Shown: positions 16,945 through 25,987 of the stretch, piece after piece
How positions within the stretch are numbered: the first letter of the stretch is position 1
How the letters are laid out: each line of letters begins with the position of its first letter
Source of the DNA: DASQZK01 sp963771005
GTDB lineage: Bacteria; Bacteroidota; Bacteroidia; Bacteroidales; GCA-2748055
Assembly (NCBI GenBank): GCA_963771005.1
Contig: CAVYRO010000008.1
Location: 1,178,001-1,242,000, forward strand
Direction: 5' to 3'
Length of the DNA stretch: 64,000 nucleotides
The notes under the pieces: generated by a model
Seen by the model: the letters and a program-made list of their open reading frames with translations, nothing else
Databases searched by the model: none
What the model was told of the DNA's origin: nothing
Translations under genes and position numbers: made by a program

Positions 16945-17487
16945 AGGTTCTGCCGAAGAAAAATTGCAGGGAACGGGCATTGAAGCAGTTGTCCGACGCG
17001 TCCACCAAGATGCCCGGGGAGAGAAAAGTCCCCCGGCCTGCCAGGCCTTGTTTTGTAAACCGGTCTTCTCAAAGCAGAAACCGAAACCGGGCCCGATGAT
17101 CAGATCTCCGGTTCGGGTAAAAAACACAGCATTTCGGGCGGACAGGTTTCAAGGTGACCGGCTAACATATGTTCACCACAAGTCTTGCCTGGGATACAGC
17201 GGACAATTTTTTTGCACCTGAAGCGCAATCCGTCTCCTGCCGTGATGGATCCGGCAAATATCCATCCCGTCCCAGACAAATGGGGCGAAAAAGGAGCTGC
17301 CACTTTCAACCCGTATCATATTCCGGAAGAATTTCTGATGGAGGCTCTCGTCTCCGCCTGTAACAAGGTATTGAAGGGTTTCCTCCTTTCCTCTCCTGCT
17401 TTCCTCCTTTTACCCATGAATTTTGTATTTTTGAAAAAGCCGTCTGATTTCTCATTCCCAGGGGTTCCTAACCGTAAAACTCTGCCA
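16945..17487. other. Intergenic stretch, possible gene remnant
   Basis: About 540 bp. One plus-strand frame in front of the acyltransferase (17185-17487) reads protein-like only between about 17270 and 17370 (for example EKGAATFNPYHIPEEFL), and the minus strand has a Cys-rich frame around 17100-17250. Neither has a convincing start or family, so I leave them unassigned. Confidence 0.35.
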
Positions 17488-18321
17488 ATGAAAGACTATA
17501 AGATCCAAAAATTCCCCCGTTCAAGAATCGCCACTATCGATATAACCGGTATTGCTAAACGGAAACACCATATCGCGGGAATGATCGAGCTGGATGTAAC
17601 AGAAAGCAGGGAAAAAATAAGGAGGTATAACCACCGAAATCCTGATAAGATCTCGTTTACGGGCTGGCTCATCAGCGTCATAAGTGCCACAGTTAAAAGC
17701 CACGAAACCGCAGCATCCTACCTTATCGGAAAGGGTAAACGTATGATCTTCAGTGATGTAAGTATTTCCCTTATCGTCGAAAAAGAATTGAACGGTCAAA
17801 AAGTGCCCATCCCCCTGGTGATAGATAGAGCCCAGGAATGCAGCATCGAATCGATTACAGAACAGATCACCAATGCCAGGAATGAGAAACTTAGTCCGAA
17901 TGACATCGTACTTCAGAAAAAAATCACCCGGGCCGAAAATCTCTACTATATTCTGCCCGGATTTATACGGAGATATTTTTGGAAATTTGTGGTACGACAC
18001 CCCAAATTCGCCTTCGCGAAAATGGGTAATGTGGCTTTTACCTCAATTGGTATGATGGGAAAGATAAACGGATGGTTTATACCTGCATCCATTCATCCGT
18101 TATGCTTTGGAATCAGTTCGGTATTAAAAAAACCGCTCGTAAGGGATAACAAAATTGAAATAAGGGAGGTGCTGATGATGACGGTTCTTTTAGACCATGA
18201 TGTAATGGATGGCGCTCCGATGGCTCGTTTTATCAGCGAATTGACCCGGAATGTAGAAAGCGGGATGAAATTGGATCATTCCCCAATTAACACTAAGGCC
18301 CCGGCAGGCAATAAGGAATGA
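17488..18321 (+). CDS. Stand-alone 2-oxoacid dehydrogenase E2-type acyltransferase domain
   Basis: The 277-residue protein matches only the C-terminal catalytic domain of dihydrolipoamide acyltransferases, which shares its fold with chloramphenicol acetyltransferase. The signature HDVMDGAPMARFI holds His237 and Asp241 of the HxxxDG active site. There is no lipoyl domain, no subunit-binding domain and no E1 or E3 neighbour, so it is not a normal E2 chain; it may transfer acyl groups from CoA to another acceptor. I start it at ATG 17488 (MKDYKIQKFPRSR); the frame is open upstream, but those residues are low quality and hydrophobic. Confidence 0.75.
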   Translation: MKDYKIQKFPRSRIATIDITGIAKRKHHIAGMIELDVTESREKIRRYNHRNPDKISFTGWLISVISATVKSHETAASYLIGKGKRMIFSDVSISLIVEKELNGQKVPIPLVIDRAQECSIESITEQITNARNEKLSPNDIVLQKKITRAENLYYILPGFIRRYFWKFVVRHPKFAFAKMGNVAFTSIGMMGKINGWFIPASIHPLCFGISSVLKKPLVRDNKIEIREVLMMTVLLDHDVMDGAPMARFISELTRNVESGMKLDHSPINTKAPAGNKE

Positions 18322-18558
18322 AATATAATCTTTCCTGTTTTATATGCTCTTGAAAATGAACAATTCGGGAAAAAAATTGCTAACAATTTAAAGATTAACG
18401 ATTAATTTCCTCCCGGCCTGAGCGGATCTTTCCCCAACCCTCTTTTACACTTTGTTTCAATGGGAATATTTTACAAATCGAAATGCGGGTAACATTTTTC
18501 AATTATTGATCTTTTTGGTTTCCTGCCGGATTTTTTGGTTAACAAAATACTCGGTTCG

Positions 18559-19833
18559 ATGAAAGTTCTAATGGCGACCATTACAGCAACAGGTCATATA
18601 AATCCAGCCATCCCCCTGGCCCGGAGGCTTGTAAAACGTGGTCATGAAGTTCAATGGTACACGAGTTCGCGTTATAAAAAAATCATTGAAGCGACGGGGG
18701 CAAAATACCTTCCCCTGAAGGCCGGCCCCGATCTGGATGAATCCAGGGCCGGAGAATTCACTGAACGGGAAAAGCTTCACGGAATGGCCCAGCTTAAATG
18801 GGATCTCAAGAACTTCGTGATCAGGTCGACCATCGGTTATGTGGAAGATCTGAAACAAATCCTCAGAACATTTCCTGCAGATCTCCTGCTCTGTGATATG
18901 GCCATGCTGGCAAGCTTATTCATGTCGGAACTTGGAGGCCCGCCCTGTGTGGTCTACAGCCCCGTGCCGCTTGGTGTGATCAGCCGGGATACGGCACCCT
19001 TTGGACTTGGATTGTTACCTTCCCGGTCAATCATGGGACGTTTACGGAACAGATTTCTGAACTGGCTGATGTGGTATGTTCTGCTGCGTGATATCAATTC
19101 TGAGATGAATAAGGTAAGGATGACACTCGGCCTGCCTCCAGCACCGGAACCCTTTTTCGATATCATGGCAAAACGCGCACATCTCTACCTCCAATCGGGC
19201 TCACCCGCCTTCGACTATCCCCGGAGCGACATGGCGGATCATATTCATTATATCGGACCGCTCCTGCCGGATCCGCCGAAGGATTTCGTCCTCCCAACCT
19301 GGTGGAACGAACTGGCATCCGGTAAACCCGTTGTTCTAATAACTCAGGGAACTCTTTCGACAAACCCGCGAAGGATGGTAATTCCCGCTATGCGAGCACT
19401 CGCGAATGAGGATTTCCTCGTTATTATAACGACCACAGGAAAAGCAGAAGAACTGAATCCCGGCCAGCTGCCTTCGAACGTCCGGCTGGAAAAATTCATC
19501 CCCTACTCCCTTCTCCTGCCACACGTTGATGTTATGATCACCAACGGTGGTTACGGGGGTACATTGCTGGCTCTGTCCCATGGAGTTCCGATCGTCGGAT
19601 CCGGGCGGACGGAAGATAAGGCTGAAGTTTGCCAGCGCATCAGCTGGTATGGTGCCGGGATCAACCTGAGAAGCGATGCGCCGAAGCCCGAACGAATAAA
19701 AGAAGCCGTTCTAAAGGTCCTGAATGACACAAAATACAAACAGCACGCTGAAGCCCTGCAGAAGGATTTTGCCTTATACGATGCTCCAGGAAGGGCGGCA
19801 GAACTGATGGAAGAATTTGCAGGCCGGAAGTAA
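18559..19833 (+). CDS. GT1-family (UGT/MGT-type) glycosyltransferase
   Basis: The 424-residue GT-B enzyme moves a sugar from a nucleotide donor to a small or lipid acceptor. N-terminal motif MKVLMATITATGHINPAI binds the acceptor side. The C-terminal donor-binding part has VLITQGTL, RLEKFIPYSLLLPHVDVMITNGGYGG and ALSHGVPIVGSG, close to macrolide glycosyltransferases. I chose ATG 18559 because homologues start MKxLxAT; another in-frame ATG at 18535 adds eight residues. No other biosynthetic genes are near, so the acceptor is open. Confidence 0.85.
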   Translation: MKVLMATITATGHINPAIPLARRLVKRGHEVQWYTSSRYKKIIEATGAKYLPLKAGPDLDESRAGEFTEREKLHGMAQLKWDLKNFVIRSTIGYVEDLKQILRTFPADLLLCDMAMLASLFMSELGGPPCVVYSPVPLGVISRDTAPFGLGLLPSRSIMGRLRNRFLNWLMWYVLLRDINSEMNKVRMTLGLPPAPEPFFDIMAKRAHLYLQSGSPAFDYPRSDMADHIHYIGPLLPDPPKDFVLPTWWNELASGKPVVLITQGTLSTNPRRMVIPAMRALANEDFLVIITTTGKAEELNPGQLPSNVRLEKFIPYSLLLPHVDVMITNGGYGGTLLALSHGVPIVGSGRTEDKAEVCQRISWYGAGINLRSDAPKPERIKEAVLKVLNDTKYKQHAEALQKDFALYDAPGRAAELMEEFAGRK

Positions 19834-19886
19834 TCCTGCATCCTGTGATGGATTCAGCTATCGACACAGGGCAGCTAAACCGGGTT

Positions 19887-20085
19887 TCACTCCGTCCCTA
19901 CCTTGATCACCAGCTTTTTCAACTGCCCTCTCTCCCCCGGATCCTGCCCGGGCTCATGCTCATCCTCGTATTTCTTTACCGGGCTTACCTTATGGCAACC
20001 GGCATCCTTATTCCGGTCATATGGCTGGAAGGTCTGTGTGGCATCTGAGAGTGGTGATACGACTGTCATCCCTTCTCTCTTCTTA
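19887..20085 (-). pseudogene. 3' fragment of a YhcH/YjgK/YiaL-type gene, duplicate of 23514-24131
   Basis: On the minus strand this reads VSPLSDATQTFQPYDRNKD, then SPVKKYEDEHEPG and GERGQLKKLVIKVGTE plus stop. It matches the C-terminus of the gene at 23514-24131 at both protein and DNA level, but about 12 codons between KKYE and the HEPG motif are deleted and everything upstream is missing. It is a truncated copy with no start. Confidence 0.85.
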
Positions 20086-20641
20086 AGGATCCGGTGATCC
20101 CGGATTGAGGGCCGGGCTTATAAAGAAGAGCCAATTTTCGTCAGCGAAAATCATCATTTCATCCATCCAGCAATTGCACTCTCATTTATCGGCAAGGATT
20201 TACCGGCATAGGGATCCGGAGTTATCTTGCGGAATTGTTGAAAACTTTTTGTCAAAATGCACGGAAACGGACGATGAGATTTGGGGGGCGAAAGCCATTA
20301 AGGGCGGACGGTCGGCCGGTGGGGGTGGGATCCCAGTCAAACTAAAGACACCTACTGTTTACGAAGCCCCTCACTGTGTCCTGCCAAACCGGACCCTACC
20401 GTCCCTGATACATAATCCGGGCCGCAGAATCTCTCACCCATCGGGCAATAACAACAACCATTCAACCTCCCGGATCCGCCTGATCCGTCTTTTCCATGCC
20501 CTTCCCTTCCTTTAACCGTTTTCCGTTCGACTTTCAATTTCCCCGGCTCCGCACCCAAAATCAACAGTCCGGCAACTTTGATTTTCTTCCCGCAATTTCC
20601 CTCCCGACCTTTGAATCATAATTAATCTAAATTTTACAGCA
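20086..20641. other. Intergenic stretch without recognised feature
   Basis: About 550 bp between the gene fragment and the secreted-protein gene. Frames here lack protein-like composition. I see no repeat or RNA structure that I can defend. Confidence 0.5.
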
Positions 20642-21463
20642 ATGAAAACTTCATCCGTTTTTCTGGTCCTGGCATTTACCCTGACCCGCGCATCCTTAAC
20701 CGCACAAAACTTCACCTCACCCGGATTGCCTCTTCATCTTCCGGCCGGCCTGAGTCTGGATACATCCCGGACCCGGTCATACAATATGACAACCGATTAC
20801 TGCAATTACGATATCCATGCAAAATTCATCAACAAAAGCCGGGTATCGGGTAGGATCACCTACGGACCGGGAAATTCAGCCACCTGGAAAGATGTATATA
20901 TTTCATCATCCGGGGATCAGGAAGCTCCTTTTCCACAAGGTACCCGGCAGGATTATATGCAGAATTTCACGTACAAACCCGGCATTGAAATTATGTCACC
21001 GGAATTTTTCGCAGGCTTTCCCGACAATAATATAATGATCAAAAACCTATTCTGGGATATGACCGGGTTCGATGTCTTTGCCTATCTTTACTGGGACTCG
21101 CTTGAACTTAACCGGGAATACAGGGCCGTTTCGTCCAATTCGGAAGTTGAGATGGCGGGCATCGGAACATTTGAGAACAAGGACATCCGGATCACCTGGA
21201 TCGGGATCACTGAAATGAACGGAGAGACCTGCGCCATTATGAAATATTCTGCAATGAACAATCCGCTTAAGGTTGAACTTGAGGATTTTTCCCTGATAGG
21301 CCGGAGTCATTATTGGGGAGAGGTGTATGTTTCCCTTTCCGATAAGCAGATCGAATATGCCACACTGTCCGAGGACGTCCTGACGGATGTGAAAATGAAA
21401 AGTGTACCGGATAATCTGTTAGGATACTCGGTCAGAAGTATTTCCGTTGTACGGATCAATTAA
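20642..21463 (+). CDS. Secreted protein of unknown function, next to LytS/LytTR pair
   Basis: The 273-residue protein has a signal peptide (MKTSSVFLVLAFTLTRASLTAQ). The mature part is rich in aromatic and beta-type residues, with a core such as MTTDYCNYDIHAKFINKSRVSG and GVYVSLS-like strands near the end. I do not recognise a family. It ends 10 bases before the probable start of the histidine kinase gene and reads the same way, so the three genes may form one operon in which this protein is an exported partner or output of the two-component pair. That link is inference. Confidence 0.7.
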   Translation: MKTSSVFLVLAFTLTRASLTAQNFTSPGLPLHLPAGLSLDTSRTRSYNMTTDYCNYDIHAKFINKSRVSGRITYGPGNSATWKDVYISSSGDQEAPFPQGTRQDYMQNFTYKPGIEIMSPEFFAGFPDNNIMIKNLFWDMTGFDVFAYLYWDSLELNREYRAVSSNSEVEMAGIGTFENKDIRITWIGITEMNGETCAIMKYSAMNNPLKVELEDFSLIGRSHYWGEVYVSLSDKQIEYATLSEDVLTDVKMKSVPDNLLGYSVRSISVVRIN

Positions 21464-21473
21464 TTCAAACAAA

Positions 21474-22520
21474 GTGAAATCACTGAATCCGAAATTACGG
21501 TTCTGGATATTGTATTATGGCGGATTACTGCTCTTCGGTCTGGTGGTAGCGGTCATCATGAAATACCGCCAGACCGGGGATGTATTCCAGCCGGCTGTCA
21601 TCATCACCGCATTCAGCATTTTCCTGATGTCGGCATTATGCGGCCACCTCGCCATGTTCCTGATCAAAAAAGCTCGGAATTATTCCCAGGCGCAGATCAA
21701 CAAGATGATCATCCCGGCGCTTCTGATCTTTTACGTAAGTTGTTACCTGATAACATTGGCCTCCATCACGATAGGTGTTTATGTATGGTTTCTGTACTCA
21801 GGCCGGGAGCTGTCGGAATTCTGGCCGCATATGTTCAAGTATGAGTTTAACTTCGGAAACGCCAGCTACTTCTTATGGCTGATGTTTTTCACCATCGCTT
21901 TCTTTTATGTACTTTGGCAAAAGTCGGTCAAAAAGGAACAGAAGCTTCGGGAAGAAAATCTGAAATACCGGTACATCAACCTGAAGTCGCAGGTCAATCC
22001 GCATTTTCTCTTCAACAGCCTGAATACGCTTTCCGAGATTGTTTATGAAGATGCCGCGAAGGCAGACCATTACATCCAGAATTTGTCGGTGATCTACCGG
22101 TACGTCCTCGACAACGAGGAAAAGGACCTGATATCCCTGGAGGACGAACTGGAATTTGTGAAAAGGTACTTCAGCCTGCAGAAAGAGCGCGACAATGATA
22201 AGATCCTGCTTGACATCGCCATCCAGTCGCCTGATAATTTCAGAATAATACCCGTATCTTTACAAATACTGGTGGAGAATGCCCTGAAACATAATAGGGC
22301 AACACAAGAAAACCCATTGAAGATCCATATTTTTGATGAGAAGGATTCCCTTGTCGTCTCGAACGGTATTCAGCGGAAATCCACGCTGGGAAACTCAGCA
22401 GGGACCGGACTGTCGAATCTGCAGGAAAGGGTGAAACTGATCATGGGTAAAGAACTCGTCGTTACTGAAGAAGATAGTTGTTTCATTGTTAAACTCCCTG
22501 TCATTCCGAACAGAACATGA
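21474..22520 (+). CDS. LytS-type sensor histidine kinase
   Basis: About 348 residues from GTG 21474 (KSLNPKLRFWILYYGG). Four hydrophobic segments fill the first 150 residues, followed by the His_kinase domain with LKSQVNPHFLFNSLNTLSEI, where the His is the phosphorylation site, and an ATPase part (ILVENALKHN, GTGLSNLQERVKLIMG). A TTG at 21447 would add nine residues and overlap the upstream gene, so I prefer GTG. No known sensor domain is present, so the signal is probably membrane-associated. The stop overlaps the response regulator start by 4 bases. Confidence 0.9.
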   Translation: MKSLNPKLRFWILYYGGLLLFGLVVAVIMKYRQTGDVFQPAVIITAFSIFLMSALCGHLAMFLIKKARNYSQAQINKMIIPALLIFYVSCYLITLASITIGVYVWFLYSGRELSEFWPHMFKYEFNFGNASYFLWLMFFTIAFFYVLWQKSVKKEQKLREENLKYRYINLKSQVNPHFLFNSLNTLSEIVYEDAAKADHYIQNLSVIYRYVLDNEEKDLISLEDELEFVKRYFSLQKERDNDKILLDIAIQSPDNFRIIPVSLQILVENALKHNRATQENPLKIHIFDEKDSLVVSNGIQRKSTLGNSAGTGLSNLQERVKLIMGKELVVTEEDSCFIVKLPVIPNRT

Positions 22521-23269
22521 AGGTTTTGATCATTGAGGATGAACAACCTGCTTCCCGGAAACTCATCCGGCTTCTGGAGCAGATCGAACCCGGTATAGAG
22601 GTAAGCGATGTTCTGCCATCTGTTGAAAAAACCGTTGAATGGTTCCAAAATCATCCCGATCCCGATTTGGTTTTCATGGACATTCAGCTTGAAGACGGCA
22701 TCTGCTTCGAAATTTTCGAGAACTGCAGGATCCGGACACCGGTGATCTTTACTACGGCATATGATCAATACACCCTGAAGGCTTTCAAGGTGAACAGCAT
22801 AGATTATCTCCTGAAGCCGGTGGCGCCCGGTGAACTGAAAGCCGCCCTCGATAAGTTCATGGAGCTGCGCCGGGAGGAAAAGGATTACTCGAGATTCGAA
22901 ACGCTCATCAGTCAGCTGAAACCGAGGACGAAGGAGAGGTTCCTGGTGAAGATCGGCGAACATTACCGGTCGGTGCCCGTAACGGAAATTTCAAGTTTTT
23001 ACATCAGGGAACGATGTTGTTTTTTGCTGAATGTCTCGGGCAGAAGTTACCCGGTCGATCATTCCCTCGACAAAATAGAAGGCCTCGTGGATCCGTTGTT
23101 TTTTTTCAGGATCAACCGGAATTGCATTGTCAATTACAATGCCATCCGGGACGTCATCGCCTATTCATCAAGCAGGCTGAAAATCCTTTTGTCCACCCCG
23201 GTTGAGGAGGAAGAACTACTCGTCAGCCGGGAAAGAGTATCGGCATTTAAGGATTGGATGGACCGGTGA
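22517..23269 (+). CDS. LytTR-family response regulator
   Basis: The 250-residue protein has a receiver domain with phospho-acceptor Asp55 (LVFMDIQLED), Lys100 (DYLLKPV) and Thr79-80, then a LytTR DNA-binding domain from about 140 (VKIGEHYRSVPVTEISSFYIRE, FRINRNCIVNYNAI). It receives phosphate from the LytS-type kinase encoded just before and should act as a transcription factor. LytTR proteins bind paired direct repeats; I did not find an obvious pair upstream of the secreted-protein gene. Confidence 0.92.
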   Translation: MKVLIIEDEQPASRKLIRLLEQIEPGIEVSDVLPSVEKTVEWFQNHPDPDLVFMDIQLEDGICFEIFENCRIRTPVIFTTAYDQYTLKAFKVNSIDYLLKPVAPGELKAALDKFMELRREEKDYSRFETLISQLKPRTKERFLVKIGEHYRSVPVTEISSFYIRERCCFLLNVSGRSYPVDHSLDKIEGLVDPLFFFRINRNCIVNYNAIRDVIAYSSSRLKILLSTPVEEEELLVSRERVSAFKDWMDR

Positions 23270-23311
23270 CGGGCAGGAAAAGCCAAGATTTAAGCCTTAT
23301 CATTCCTGGTA

Positions 23312-23416
23312 ACTCACTTGGTGATTTGGTGATTTGGTGATTTGGTGATTTGGTGAAGTGGAAGAGGAACACGGATTTGATTATTTGGTGATTTGGTGAT
23401 TTGGTGATTTGGTGAA
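23312..23416. repeat. Two blocks of a TTTGGTGAT 9-bp tandem repeat
   Basis: Four to five units of TTTGGTGAT occur at about 23320-23357 and again at 23380-23415, each block ending GGTGAAGTG. The following bases to 23505 are made of ATCCGC-type words. No gene here. Confidence 0.85.
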
Positions 23417-23513
23417 GTGAAGAATCTCTGAAGTGAAGAATTGGGTAATCTGAAATCTCTGAAACCTAATCCGCGATTATCCGCTAAAATCCGCAAAATC
23501 CGTGTTCCCCTCT

Positions 23514-24131
23514 TCACTCCGTCCTTACCTTGATCACCAGCTTTTTCACCTGCCCTCTCTCCCCCGGATCAAGCCCGGGCTCATGCGCATCCGAAGGAAA
23601 AAAAATAAAAAAAGTTTCCGGCGTTGCTTCGTATTTCTTTACCGGGCTTACCTCATAGAAACCGATATCCTTATCCCGGTCGTATGGCTGGAAGGTCTGC
23701 GTGGTATCTGAGAGTGGCGATACGCCTATCATCTCCTCTCCTCTTACCACATACTGAATATCGATATACTTCCTGTGGGCTTCGTAGTGCTTCTCATCCT
23801 CTCCCACCGTCGTATATTCACTGACCGTGGCGAAAAGATTATCCCCGTCGATATCGTAGCGCTTTGATTCCACGTTTTCAAGATCGCGGGACTTCATGAA
23901 TTCAAAAGCTTTGTCCCACCGGCCCGGATCCTTAAAATAAGCAACAGCCAGGGCCCTGCGGTCAATGGAAGCATCCGGCTTTATATCCAGCCCGTTCATC
24001 CACTGCCCTTCTTCAAACCATTTATCGAGTTTTGACCGGCTCCAGGATGAAGGATCATCCGAAGGCCCTCCGCAGCCGGAAAGTGAGATAAATCCCAGCA
24101 GGATCAGGGATGTGTGAACGATTTGTTTCAT
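23514..24131 (-). CDS. YhcH/YjgK/YiaL-family (DUF386) lipoprotein
   Basis: The 205-residue protein has a lipoprotein signal (LISLSGC-like, Cys20) followed by the DUF386 cupin-like fold with the family stretch HYEAHRKYIDIQYVVRGEE and FFIFFPSDAHEPG, which hold the metal ligands. Family members are linked to sialic acid and sugar catabolism and are mostly cytoplasmic, so a lipid-anchored form, common in Bacteroidota, probably acts in the periplasm. It follows the GH27-like gene in the same direction at the end of the glycan-degrading cluster. A truncated duplicate of its 3' end is at 19887-20085. Confidence 0.88.
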   Translation of the reverse strand: MKQIVHTSLILLGFISLSGCGGPSDDPSSWSRSKLDKWFEEGQWMNGLDIKPDASIDRRALAVAYFKDPGRWDKAFEFMKSRDLENVESKRYDIDGDNLFATVSEYTTVGEDEKHYEAHRKYIDIQYVVRGEEMIGVSPLSDTTQTFQPYDRDKDIGFYEVSPVKKYEATPETFFIFFPSDAHEPGLDPGERGQVKKLVIKVRTE

Positions 24132-24310
24132 TATATAATAATTTTGATTTTAAACGTATAATGGAACCCACATGACCAATTATTATAAAGTTGCCTTTGT
24201 GTTGTCATCAATCCTTTGGGTTTCCTTTTATCGGGATATTAGAATGAGAACCTTGATTTTTAAATACTAAATTTCCGTAAAATTCATGATTCTGTGGCCA
24301 TAGTCTACCC

Positions 24311-25714
24311 TCATTTTATAAACTTTAACATCCTGACCCCGTGTGCCGGCACTTTCATTGTAATCTCATTCTTAAAGGAACCGAGGTCTCTGCGGTCCCA
24401 AAGATCCCTGATATCATACCGTGAAGATTTCAGACCCAGGTCATCCCATCTTACCATTGCATCCTCCATATCAACATCCGTTGTATTAAAAACAGCCACA
24501 AAGGCAGCCATTCCGTCAGGCGAATCGGCCCTCCAGATGATCACTCCGTCACGGTCGTAAACCACGTGGTTATTCACACTGTTCCGGTCGATCTCCAGGA
24601 TCTCATTATTTGAGAGCAGACCCAGCGTAAAAGGATCGAATTCAGGCATATTCCCACCGATCATAAGGGGTGAACGAAACATAGACCATAAGGAGATCAT
24701 GGTGAACTGCTCATCCCTGGTAAACCTTGTTGTTCTTACCTTCCCCGCCGGCCCCCGTAAAGATAAAGTTCCTACGGGAAGCATATCGGCATCGGGCCAG
24801 TGTCCGGGCCGGATATAAGGAGCCCAGTTATTGCAAAGGGTGAACTGTTCCTTCAATCTACTCCAGTCGTCCCAGAAATCATCAGAAATGCGCCACATGT
24901 TGGCCATTGAGGCCACATGCTCTGCCTTCCCGAGAGGGGTCCTGCCCGGCGAAAGGCTGAGCACAACCGGGCGTCCGCATTGTTCGATGGCTCTATGAAC
25001 AGCTTCGATCTCGGGTGAATTATAGGGGCGTGAGATGTCGTCAACCTTAATGAAATCCACATCCCAGGAAGCGTAAAGATCCAGCAATGAATTGTAGTAC
25101 TCCTGCGCGCCGGGTTTGGTCATATTGATGCCCCACATCTGGTTCAGCCATGGACATTCCGACGTGGTATCCGCAATCATCGAGGCATCGATACCGGATG
25201 TCCCCTTTATGGAGGATCTGTCCCAAACAGCCTGCCGGGGTATTCCCCGCATCACATGGATCCCGAATTTAAGACCGAGGCTGTGAACATAATCGGCCAG
25301 GGGTTTGAAACCCCTGTCTCCCGCCGACGAAGGAAACCTCCATGGATCAGGTAAAAGCCTCCCGTATTCATCCATAGCAAGCCAGGGAGTATATCCCAGA
25401 TTATAATCCAGTTTCAGCTGCGGATAATTCCCAAACAGTGCTTTTGGCTGAAAGGGATAGGACCAGCAAAAATCGATGACGATATATTCGAAGCCGGCGT
25501 TTTTCAGGTTCAATGCCATGTATTTTGCGTTTTCCCTCACCTCTTCTTCGGTGACCATGGATCCGAAACAGTCGTAACTGTTCCATCCCATCGGCGGCCG
25601 GAGAGCCAGGGTATCCCGGTCCCCGGAAGCCGGTTGTTGCGCCAGAATGGCGGAGAAATTAATTACAAGGATCAATAATATCAAGGCATTTGGAATGCGT
25701 GTTTTTCCTTTCAT
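24311..25714 (-). CDS. GH27-like alpha-galactosidase
   Basis: The 467-residue enzyme has a signal peptide to about residue 26 (cut near ILAQ), then a TIM barrel with RPPMGWNSYDCFG (39-51), YIVIDFCWSYPF, the predicted nucleophile Asp225 in DFIKVDD and an acid/base candidate in WRISDDFWDDW (275-284). The end (GMAAFVAVFNTT, VPAHGVRMLKF) is the usual beta-sandwich. It should remove terminal alpha-linked galactose or a related sugar in the periplasm. The motifs vary from textbook GH27 (Asp-Asp rather than Asp-Asn-Cys after the nucleophile strand), so specificity may differ. Confidence 0.85.
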   Translation of the reverse strand: MKGKTRIPNALILLILVINFSAILAQQPASGDRDTLALRPPMGWNSYDCFGSMVTEEEVRENAKYMALNLKNAGFEYIVIDFCWSYPFQPKALFGNYPQLKLDYNLGYTPWLAMDEYGRLLPDPWRFPSSAGDRGFKPLADYVHSLGLKFGIHVMRGIPRQAVWDRSSIKGTSGIDASMIADTTSECPWLNQMWGINMTKPGAQEYYNSLLDLYASWDVDFIKVDDISRPYNSPEIEAVHRAIEQCGRPVVLSLSPGRTPLGKAEHVASMANMWRISDDFWDDWSRLKEQFTLCNNWAPYIRPGHWPDADMLPVGTLSLRGPAGKVRTTRFTRDEQFTMISLWSMFRSPLMIGGNMPEFDPFTLGLLSNNEILEIDRNSVNNHVVYDRDGVIIWRADSPDGMAAFVAVFNTTDVDMEDAMVRWDDLGLKSSRYDIRDLWDRRDLGSFKNEITMKVPAHGVRMLKFIK

Positions 25715-25987
25715 GATGGGATGAATTTTAATTTGGATCAGGTGTTCTGAGAGTCGTTTGCTTATAGTAAAAGAATGGTTTGCGTGTTATTTCATAACTT
25801 ATACAATGTTAATCAATCTCAAAATCTCAAACAACACTCCCAGACTTCTCACACCTTTGTACCTGGAAAAATCAAATCCGTGTAGATCGGTGTAAATCCG
25901 TTTAATCCGCGATCCCTCTTCCCCGTAGCATCTTATTAGCTATACAACCCTTATTCTATCAACCTTCTAACCATCCAGGACGGTTGA

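Noticed and set aside
17100..17309. Cys-containing 69-residue frame on the minus strand
   Set aside because: No recognisable family and poor start context; left as an unresolved intergenic remnant.
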